This document shows, piece after piece, positions 1 to 45,404 of a DNA stretch of 64,000 bases; position 1 is the first letter of the stretch, and each line of letters begins with the position of its first letter. A program made the translations under genes and the position numbers. Below the pieces are notes generated by a model. The model saw nothing but the letters and a program-made list of their open reading frames with translations, was not told where the DNA came from and ran no database searches. The DNA is from Fratercula arctica (Eukaryota > Chordata > Aves > Charadriiformes > Alcidae), in assembly GCA_947846985.1 (NCBI GenBank), contig CANTUZ010000014.1, positions 8,601,837 through 8,665,836 on the forward strand, in the 5' to 3' direction.

Positions 1-674
1 TGCCACCATCCTTGTCCCCGCAGTGTCCCAGTGCCACCTTGGTGCCCTCCCTGTCCCTGTGGTCCCCTCATCCCTGCTGTGTCCTGGTGCCACCCTCATG
101 CCACCCCTGTCCCCAAGGCGTCCAATGCTGTCCCCGCCCCCAAAACCCAATGTCACCCCAGTGTCACTCATCCCTCCAGTGCCAGTGTGGTGGCCATGCC
201 CCATGTCCCCAGCACTGCCCGTGTGTCCCCAGGGTGGTGGCCGTGCTTCATGTCCCATGTCCCCAACGCTGCCTGTGTGTCCCCAGGGTGGTGGCCATGT
301 CCCATGTCCCCAGCGCTGCCCGCGTGTCCCCGGGGTGGTGGCCGGGCCCCATGTCCCATGTCCCCAACGCTGCCCGTGTGTCCCCGGGGTGGTGGCCATG
401 CCCCATGCCCCATGTCCCCAACGCTGCCCGTGTGTCCCCAGGGGTGGTGGCCATGCCCCTTGTCCCCAACACTGCCCGTGTGTCCCCGGGATGGTGGCCA
501 TGTCGCGTGTCCCCAACGCTGCCTGCGTGTCCCTGGGGTGGTAGCCATGCCCCATGTCCCCAGTGCTGCCCGTGTGTCCCCGGGGTGGTGGCTGTGCCCC
601 ATGTCCCCTGTCCCCAATGCTGCCCGTGTGTCCCTGGGGTGGTGGCCGTGCCGGTGCTGAGTGCCACCCCCCAG
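1..674. repeat. Intronic C-rich minisatellite, about 45-50 bp unit
   Basis: RYR1 intron upstream of the first visible exon. About ten imperfect units run from about 176 to 660, built on CATGTCCCCAACGCTGCCCG followed by TGTGTCCCCGGGGTGGTGGC. The first 175 bases are related C-rich DNA. It is open in several frames on both strands, but this is a property of the repeat and not a gene. Confidence 0.85.
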
Positions 675-37385
<36,711 letters not shown>

Positions 37386-37526
37386 CCCCCCCCCCCCCGC
37401 GGGGACACACCCCCCCCCCGGAACCCCCCCCGGGACCCCCCCTCAGCTCCTCCCCCCCCTCAAAGTGCCTTGTCTGCCCCGAGGGGTGGGGGGGGGAAAC
37501 GCTTGCCCCCGCTTGCCCCCGCCGCC

Positions 37527-37532
37527 AATAAA
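37527..37532 (+). terminator. RYR1: RYR1 polyadenylation signal AATAAA
   Basis: AATAAA lies 142 bases after the stop codon and is followed by a GAGAGTGTCG GU-type stretch about 8 bases later. Cleavage is therefore expected near 37545-37555, giving a 3' UTR of only about 160 nt. Confidence 0.85.
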
Positions 37533-37549
37533 CCCTAGAGAGTGTCGCT

Positions 37550-38131
37550 GCCCCCCCGCCTCCTTCTTGCCCCCCCCTCCATTAGCCCCCCCCCCCCCAT
37601 AATTCCCCCCCCCCTCCCCCAACACAGCGATTTGGGGCCTCTTTGGGTGGCGTTTGGTTTTTTTTTTGGGGGGGGGGGGGGGCGGTCAGAGCTGGGCAGC
37701 CCCCAACACCCCCCCCCCCGAAACCCCCTCCGACACCCCCCCCCCCGACACCCCCCTGCACCCTCTGGCACCCACAAGCCCCCAGCACCCCCCCCTTAAA
37801 GCCCCTGCACCCCTGAATCCCCCCCCAGCACCCCTATTTCCCACCCCTAAGACCCCCCTGACCCCCCCCATTTCCCCCCCCAGCACCCCCATTTCTCCCT
37901 GACCCCCCCATTCCCCCACAGCCCCCCCAATTCCCCCAACCACCCATTTTCCCGACCCCCCATTTTCCCCCCTGAACCCCCCAGTTCCCCCTGACCCCCC
38001 ATTTTCCTCACAGCCCCCCCTTTCTCCCCCTGAACCCCCCCAGTTCCCCCTGACCCCCCCATTTTCCTCCCATTTCCCCACATTTTCCCCCAGCCCCCCC
38101 CCCAATTCCCTTCCCCCCCACACCCACCCAC
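37550..38131. other. C-rich intergenic or 3' region between RYR1 and MAP4K1
   Basis: Low-complexity DNA (CCCCCATTTTCCCC and CCCCCAGTTCCCCCTGA units at 37850-38100). I looked on the minus strand for the last CNH-domain exon expected after the exon at 38132 and see no matching reading frame, nor a minus-strand AATAAA. Confidence 0.55.
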
Positions 38132-38205
38132 AGCCTCCACGGCCACGTCGAAGGGGACGTCGGGGGCCACGGGGGCTCCCTGCAGCGTCACCAGCCTCAC
38201 GCTCC
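38132..38205 (-). CDS. MAP4K1: MAP4K1 CNH exon ([20 protein letters not shown]...)
   Basis: Minus strand, acceptor CCCCAG and probable donor GTGGGT (exon end between 38128 and 38132). It completes Arg and encodes [20 protein letters not shown] then AVEA. Last MAP4K1 exon that I can find. Confidence 0.8.
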
Positions 38206-41200
38206 CTGGGGAGGGGGGGGGGACCTGGGTTGGAACCCCTGGGACACCCCCCCCGGGGCACCCCTGGGACCCCCCAGCCCTCCCAGGGCAGCCCTGGGCA
38301 TTGCCGGCGGGGACGGACAGAGGGACGGAGGGACGGACAGAGGGATGGAGGGACGGACAGAGGGACAGACGGAGGGATGGACAGAGGGACAGACAGAGGG
38401 ATGGAGGGATGGACAGAGGGATGGAGGGACGTGGGGACGGACAGAGGGACGGAGGGACGGACAGAGGGATGGAGGGACGGACAGAGGGACGGAGGGATGG
38501 ACAGAGGGACAGACAGAGGGATGGAGGGACGGACAGAGGGACGGACAGAGGGATGGAGGGATGGAGGGACGTGGGGACAGACAGAGGGATGGACAGAGGG
38601 ATGGAGGGACGTGGGGATGGACAGAGGGATGGAGGGACGTGGGGACAGACAGAGGGACGGAGGGACGGACAGAGGGATGGAGGGATGGACAGAGGGATGG
38701 AGGGATGGACAGAGGGATGGAGGGACATGGGGACGGACAGAGGGATGGAGGGACGGACAGAGGGATGGAGGGATGGACAGAGGGATGGAGGGACGTGGGG
38801 ACAGACAGAGGGATGGAGGGACGGAGAGAGGGATGGAGGGACGGACAGAGGGATGGACAGAGGGATGGAGGGATGGAGGGACGTGGGGATGGACAGAGGG
38901 ATGGAGGGACGGACAGAGGGACAGACGGAGGGATGGAGGGATGGAGGGATGGACAGAGGGATGGAGGGACGTGGGGACGGACAGAGGGATGGACAGAGGG
39001 ATGGAGGGACGTGGGGACAGACAGAGGGATGGAGGGACGGACAGAGGGACGGACAGAGGGATGGAGGGACATGGGGACAGACAGAGGGATGGACAGAGGG
39101 ATGGAGGGACGTGGGGACAGACAGAGGGATGTGGGGACGGACAGAGGGATGGAGGGACGGACAGAGGGATGGAGGGACATGGGGACGGACAGAGGGATGG
39201 AGGGATGGACAGAGGGATGGAGGGATGGACAGAGGGATGGAGGGACGTGGGGACAGACAGAGGGATGGAGGGACGGACAGAGGGATGGAGGGACGTGGGG
39301 ACGGACAGAGGGATGGAGGGACGGACAGAGGGATGGAGGGATGGACAGAGGGATGGAGGGATGGACAGAGGGACGGACAGAGGGATGGAGGGACGTGGGG
39401 ACAGACAGAGGGACGGAGGGACGGACAGAGGGACGGACAGAGGGATGGAAGGATGGAGGGACGTGGGGACAGACAGAGGGATGGACAGAGGGATGGAGGG
39501 ACGGGGGGACAGACAGAGGGATGGAGGGATGGAGGGATGGACAGAGGGATGGAGGGACGTGGGGACAGACAGAGGGATGGAAGGACGGACAGAGGGATGG
39601 AGGGATGGACAGAGGGACGGACAGAGGGATGTGGGGACAGACAGGGATGGAGGGATGGACAGACGGACAGACAAACTGATGGGTGGCTGGCTGGCTGACT
39701 GGCTGGCTGGCTGGCTGGATGGACAGATGGATGGATGGATGGATGGACAATGGATAAATGAACAGACAGATGATGGGTGGGTGGATGGATGATGGACAGA
39801 CAGATGGACAGGCAGATGATGGATGGACAGACGGATGAATGACGGACAGATGGACAGATGGATGGACGGATGATGGATGGATGATGGACAGATGGATGGA
39901 TGGCGGACAGATGGACGGATGGGTGATGGATGGACGGATGATGGATGGACAGAGGGACGCGTGACCGCGTGGCTGGACAGACAGACGGAGGGAGGGAGGG
40001 ACTCACGGTCCAGCAGCACCAGCACGATCTCACTGTCCAGCTGCATCACCTGCACAGGGCCGGGGCTGGAGGGCTCTGGGGCGGGGAGGGGGGGGTGAGC
40101 AGTGAGGGGGGGGTGAGCAGTGAGGGGGGGGGTCCCAACCCCCCTCTGCACCCCCCCCAACCTGGGGGAGGGACCCCACACACACACACCCCCCCATGTC
40201 CCCCCGGGCCCCCCAGCTGTGCACAGACCCTTCTGGGTGGAATGTGGGACCCCCAGGGGACGCCCGGGATCAGCACGGGACCCCCCACCTCCCCTCTAGG
40301 TCCCCTCAACTGGGTAGGGAACCCCCCCAGTCCCCCGGGGATGCCCAAATCAGCCTCAGGACCCCCAGACTGGGGAGGGGTCCCTGACTTCCCTCTAGGA
40401 CCCCCAAATCCCCCAGGACCCCCAGGCTGAGCACAGGGCCCCCCAATCCCCTGAGACCCCCAGGACCCCCAGATGGAACACAGGACCCCCAAACCCCCAC
40501 AGGTGCCCCCATAGCCCCTTGCGACCCCCAAAATCCCCCAGGGGCCCCCAACTCCCCCCAGGGACCCCAACTCCCCCAGGCTGCCCGGCCAGAGCCCAGG
40601 ACCCCCCATGCCCCAGGTTCCGCCAACCCCCCCCCCCAGGTCCTCCCAAAGCCCCCTGGGACCCCCAGATGGAGCACCAGGAGCCCCAGGAATCCCCCAG
40701 ATGGAGCAACCAGGACCTCCAAATCCCGCAGGGACCCCAAGTCTCCCCAGGGACCCCAACTCCCCCAGGCTGCCCGGCCAGACCCCAGGACCCCCCATGC
40801 CCCAGGTCCCCCCAACCCCCCCCCCCCAGGTCCTCCCAAAGCCCCCTGGGACCCCCAGATGGAGCACCAGGAGCCCCAGGAATCCCCCAGATGGAGCAAC
40901 CAGGACCTCCAAATCCCGCAGGGACCCCAAGTCTCCCCAGGGACCCCAACTCCCCCAGGCTGCCCGGCCAGAGCCCAGGACCCCCCATGCCCCAGGTCCC
41001 CCCAAAGCCCCCCGGGCCCCCCAGCCCACTCACCGGTGCCAGTGTGGGCGAACCAGGAGGTGAGGGAGTTGAGGTTGATGGTGTGGAAGAGGACAGAGCG
41101 GGCGAGCGAGGGGCCAGGGCTGACCCCGATGCAGACACTGGGGAGCTCCTCCCCGGGGGCCACCAGCAGCTCGAACACCCGCAGTGGCGAGGGCAGCGGG

Positions 41201-43970
41201 AAGTCGAAGTGCTGGGGATGCGGGGACATGGGGACCCACCATGGGGACGTGGGGAACCACCATGGGGACATGGAGAACCACCACAGGGACACAGGGACAT
41301 GGGGACCCACCATGGGGATGTGGGGACCCACCATGGGGACGTGGAGAACCACAACAGGGACATGGAGAACCACCACGGGGACACAGGGACATGGGGAACC
41401 ACCATGGGGACATGGAGAACCACCACGGGGACATAGGGACATGGGGAACCACCACGGGGACATGGAGAACCATCACAGGGACATAGGGGCATGGGGACCC
41501 ACCATGGGGACATGGAGAACCACCATGGGGACATGGGGAACCACCACGGGGACATGGAGAACCACCACAGGGACATAGGGGCATGGAGAACCACCATGGG
41601 GACATGGAGAACCACCACAGGGACATGGAGAACCACCACGGGGACATAGGGGCATGGAGAACCACCATGGGGACATGGAGAACCACCACAGGGACATAGG
41701 GGCATGGGGACCCACCATGGGAACATGGAGAACCACCATGGGGACGTGGGGAACCACCATGGGGACATGGAGAACCACCACGGGGACACAGGGACATGGG
41801 GACCCACCATGGGGACGTGGAGAAACACCATGGGGACATGGAGAACCACCACAGGGACATAGGGGCATGGAGAACCACCATGGGGACGTGGGGAACCACC
41901 ATGGGGACATGGAGAAACACCACGGGGATATGGAGAACCACCACGGAGACATGGAGAAGCACCACGGGGACATAGGGGCATGGGGAACCACCATGGGGAC
42001 ATGGAGAACCACCACGGGGACATAGGGACATGGGGACCCACCATGGGGACATGGAGAACCACCACAGGGACATGGGGAACCACCACGGGGACATAGGGAC
42101 ATGGGGACCCACCATGGGGACATGGAGAAGCACCACTGGGACACAGGGGCATGGGGACCCACCATGGGGTCATAGAGAACCACCATGGGGACATGGAGAA
42201 CCACCACGGGGACATAGGTGCATGGGGAACCACCGTGGGGACGTGGGGAACCACCACGGGGACATAGGGACATGGGGACCCACCATGGGGACATGGAGAA
42301 CCACCACAGGGACATAGGGACATGGGGAACCACCATGGGGACATAGGGGCATCGGGACCCACCATGGGGACGTGGGGAACCACCATGGGGACATGGAGAA
42401 CCACCACGGGGACATAGGGGCATGGGGACCCACCATGGGGATGTGGGGAACCACCATGGGGACGTGGGGAACCACCATGGGGACATGGAGAACCACCACG
42501 GGGACATAGGGGCATGGGGAACCACCATGGGAATGTGGGGAACCACCATGGGGACATGGGGAACCACCATGGGGACATGGGGACATGGGGACCCACCATG
42601 GGGACGTGGAGAACCACCACGGGGACATAGGGACATGGGGAACCACCATGGGGACGTGGGGACGTGGGGACCCACCATGGGGACATGGAGAACCACCACA
42701 GGGACATGGAGAACCACCACGGGGACATAGGGGCATGGGGACCCACCATGGGGACATGGAGAACCACCACGGGGACATAGGGGCATGGGGACCCACCATG
42801 GGGACATGGAGAACCACCATGGGGACGTGGGGAACCACCACGGGGACATAGGGACATGGGGAACCACCATGGGGACATGGAGAAGCACCACTGGGACACA
42901 GGGGCATGGGGACCCACCATGGGGCCATAGACAACCACCATGGGGACATGGAGAACCACCACGGGGACATAGGGACATGGGGACCCACCATGGGGATGTG
43001 GGGAACCACCATGGGGACGTGGGGACCCACCATGGGAACATGGAGAACCACCACGGGGACATAGGGGCATGGGGACCCACCATGGGGACATGGAGAACCA
43101 CCATGGAGACATGGAGAAACACCACGGGGACACAGGGACATGGGGAACCACCATGGTGACATGGAGAACCACCACAGGGACATAGGGACATGGGGATCTA
43201 CCATGGGGACGTGGGGAAGCACCATGGGGACATGGAGAACCACCACGGGGACATAGGGACATGGGGAACCACCATGGGGACATGGAGAACCACCACGGGG
43301 ACATAGGGGCATGGGGACCCACCATGGGGACATGGAGAACCACCATGGGGACGTGGGGAACCACCACGGGGACATGGGGAACCACCACGGGGACATGGGG
43401 ACATGGAGAACCACCACGGGGACATGGGGAACCACCACGGGGACATAGGGACATGGAGAACCACCATGGGGACATGGAGAACCACCACAGGGACATAGGG
43501 GCATGGGGACCCACCATGGGAACATGGAGAACCAACATGGGGACGTGGGGAACCACCATGGGGACATGGAGAACCACCACGGGGACACAGGGACATGGGG
43601 ACCCACCATGGGGACATGGAGAACTACCACGGGGACATAGGGACATGGGGACCCACCATGGGGACATAGAGAACCACCACGGGGACCCCCAGGGACCTGC
43701 CAGGGACCCCCAACCCTTCCAACTCCCCCCCCCCCCCCCCCCCCCAGGGCTCCCCAGGGACCCTCAACCCTTCCAACCCCCCCCAGGGACCCCCCAACCC
43801 TTCCACCCCCCCTCCCCAGGGACCCCCCAACCCTTCCAGCCCCCCCGCCCAGGGCTCCTCAGGGCCCACCCAGTATGGGGTGGGGGGGGGTGGGGGTGGT
43901 GTCCCACATACCGGGTGCGCGGGGGGGTCACCCTCCTTCTGCCAGCACAGGCCCCCACCGAGGCGATGCA
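38132..43970 (-). CDS. MAP4K1: MAP4K1-like kinase, C-terminal CNH domain (partial, spliced)
   Basis: Haematopoietic progenitor kinase 1 is a MAP4K Ser/Thr kinase of lymphocyte receptor and JNK signalling. Four exons of its C-terminal citron-homology domain are visible: 43912-43970, 41034-41211, 40007-40075 and 38132-38205. Joined they contain [58 protein letters not shown] and [19 protein letters not shown], which parallel mammalian MAP4K1 and fit GCK-family CNH domains. Splice phases agree between consecutive exons. Position and tail-to-tail orientation next to RYR1 match mammals. The kinase domain and most of the gene would lie upstream, at or beyond the N gap. The terminal exon(s) are not found. 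MAP4K2 is the alternative identity. Confidence 0.8.
38300..39965. repeat. 1.65-kb GGACAGAGGGATGGAGGGA minisatellite in a MAP4K1 intron
   Basis: Units of 16-19 bp (ACGGACAGAGGGATGGAGGG, with periodic GACGTGGGGACAGAC inserts) run from 38306 to 39650. They decay into ATGGATGGATGG and ACAGATGG tetranucleotide DNA up to 39960. The plus strand is almost free of T and C-poor. All frames are open in many places, but there is no gene. Confidence 0.96.
40007..40075 (-). CDS. MAP4K1: MAP4K1 CNH exon ([22 protein letters not shown])
   Basis: Minus strand, acceptor GCCCCAG and donor GTGAGT. Two bases complete a Glu codon, then [20 protein letters not shown] and LD follow, with one base of the next codon. 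69 nt, in phase with both neighbours. Confidence 0.85.
40500..41000. repeat. Tandem duplication of about 190 bp in a MAP4K1 intron
   Basis: Two near-identical copies (about 40600-40800 and 40800-40990) contain CAGATGGAGCACCAGGAGCC and CCCAGGCTGCCCGGCCAGA. 40080-40500 is related but diverged C-rich DNA. Confidence 0.85.
41034..41211 (-). CDS. MAP4K1: MAP4K1 CNH exon ([20 protein letters not shown]...)
   Basis: Minus strand, acceptor ATCCCCAG and donor GTGAGT. It reads [20 protein letters not shown], then [20 protein letters not shown], then [19 protein letters not shown]. This is the best conserved MAP4K exon in the window. 178 nt. Confidence 0.9.
41215..43690. repeat. 2.5-kb GGGGACATGGAGAACCACCA minisatellite in a MAP4K1 intron
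   Basis: Units of about 22-27 bp (ACATGGGGACCCACCATGGG, ACATGGAGAACCACCACGGG, GACATAGGGACATGGGG) occur in shuffled order. The minus strand is open for over 1000 codons, which is a repeat artefact. Confidence 0.96.
43691..43911. other. C-rich unique intron segment (MAP4K1)
   Basis: Three imperfect copies of CAGGGACCCCCCAACCCTTC and a C run of about 20 nt near 43726-43745. No exon is seen. Confidence 0.5.
43912..43970 (-). CDS. MAP4K1: Probable MAP4K1 CNH exon ([19 protein letters not shown])
   Basis: Minus strand, acceptor CCCTGCAG and donor GTATGT. In the frame that joins the next exon it encodes [19 protein letters not shown]. Phase fits (ends phase 0, next begins phase 0), but homology is too short to be sure. 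Confidence 0.5.
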
Positions 43971-43974
43971 CTGC

Positions 43975-44745
43975 AGGGACAGGGGGACAGCGTGGGGACA
44001 CGGGGGGGGACACGAGGACACAGGGATGGGGGGCGTGGGGGGACGGGGGGAGCAAGGAAGGGGGACGGGGAGACAGGGGGACATGGGGACAAGGGGGGAG
44101 ACAGGGGACAAGGGGACGGGGGGGACGGGGGACATGGGGGGACAAGGATGGGGGACAGGGGGGACACAGGGGTGGGGGACAGAGGGGTACAGGGGACATG
44201 GGGGGACACAGGGGACATGGGGATGGGGGGACAGGGGAACGGGGCGACGGGTGGGACACAGGGATGGGGGACATGGGGACACAGGGGTGGGGGACAGAGG
44301 GGTACAGGGGACATGGGGGGACACAGGGGACATGGGGGGACAAGGGACATGGGGACACAGGGGACATGGGGACAGGGGGGACAAGGATGGGGGACAGGGG
44401 GACACAGGGGTGGGGGACAGGGGGGTACAGGGGACATGGGGGGACACAGGGGACATGGGGGGAAAAGGGACATGGGGACACAGGGGACATGGGGACAGGG
44501 GGGACGGGGGACATGGGGGGACAAGGATGGGGGACACAGGGGTACAGGGGACATGGGGGGACACAGGGGACGGGGGGGACAGGGGACATGGGACAAGGAT
44601 GGGGGACAGGGGGACACAGGGGTGGGGGACAGAGGGGTACAGGGGACATGGGGGACACAGGGGACATGGGGGGACACAGTGATGGGGGGCACAAGGGACG
44701 CGGGGGGCTCAGGGACGGGGGACATGGGGACACAGGGGGACACCC
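43975..44745. repeat. GGGGGACAGAGGGGTACAGG minisatellite
   Basis: From 44090 to 44720 there are units of about 20-50 bp (ACACAGGGGTGGGGGACAG, AGGGGTACAGGGGACATGG, GGGGACACAGGGGACATGG). 43975-44090 is decayed. Confidence 0.93.
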
Positions 44746-44904
44746 CCGGGGGGGGGGGGCGGGGGGGGAGGTGACACTCACGGTGGGGGCCGGGGTCGCA
44801 GTGGCCGGGGGGGGGGGGGGGCCGGTGGGTGGAGTGGATCAGGTGGGGCACGGGGGGGGGGGTTGTGGCTTCCCTCCTGGCAACCGTCTCCGGACATAAC
44901 AAAA
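44746..44904. other. G-rich unique segment next to the gap, possible MAP4K1 exon donor
   Basis: On the minus strand CCCCCACC/GTGAGTGTC (exon end at 44782) is a strong donor, but I cannot define a matching acceptor or recognisable protein before the gap. Confidence 0.3.
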
Positions 44905-45404
44905 NNNNNNNNNNNNNNNNNNNNNNNNNNNNNNNNNNNNNNNNNNNNNNNNNNNNNNNNNNNNNNNNNNNNNNNNNNNNNNNNNNNNNNNNNNNNNNNN
45001 NNNNNNNNNNNNNNNNNNNNNNNNNNNNNNNNNNNNNNNNNNNNNNNNNNNNNNNNNNNNNNNNNNNNNNNNNNNNNNNNNNNNNNNNNNNNNNNNNNNN
45101 NNNNNNNNNNNNNNNNNNNNNNNNNNNNNNNNNNNNNNNNNNNNNNNNNNNNNNNNNNNNNNNNNNNNNNNNNNNNNNNNNNNNNNNNNNNNNNNNNNNN
45201 NNNNNNNNNNNNNNNNNNNNNNNNNNNNNNNNNNNNNNNNNNNNNNNNNNNNNNNNNNNNNNNNNNNNNNNNNNNNNNNNNNNNNNNNNNNNNNNNNNNN
45301 NNNNNNNNNNNNNNNNNNNNNNNNNNNNNNNNNNNNNNNNNNNNNNNNNNNNNNNNNNNNNNNNNNNNNNNNNNNNNNNNNNNNNNNNNNNNNNNNNNNN
45401 NNNN
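44905..45404. other. Assembly gap, exactly 500 N
   Basis: 500 consecutive N. A round number indicates a gap of unknown length placed by a scaffolder. It separates MAP4K1 from the 3' part of ZBTB4. Confidence 1.

Noticed and set aside
38230..39792. Three overlapping plus-strand frames rich in RDGQRDGGT
   Set aside because: All three frames of one repeat are open, so this is a composition artefact.
37686..40187. 833-codon Ser/Pro/His-rich minus-strand frame
   Set aside because: Translation of the GGACAGAGGGATGG array. The real exons at its ends (38132-38205 and 40007-40075) are spliced.
40395..43667. 1090-codon open frame on the minus strand
   Set aside because: It is the 2.5-kb repeat between two MAP4K1 exons. 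Only the 41034-41211 part resembles a protein, and there the true exon has its own splice sites and frame.
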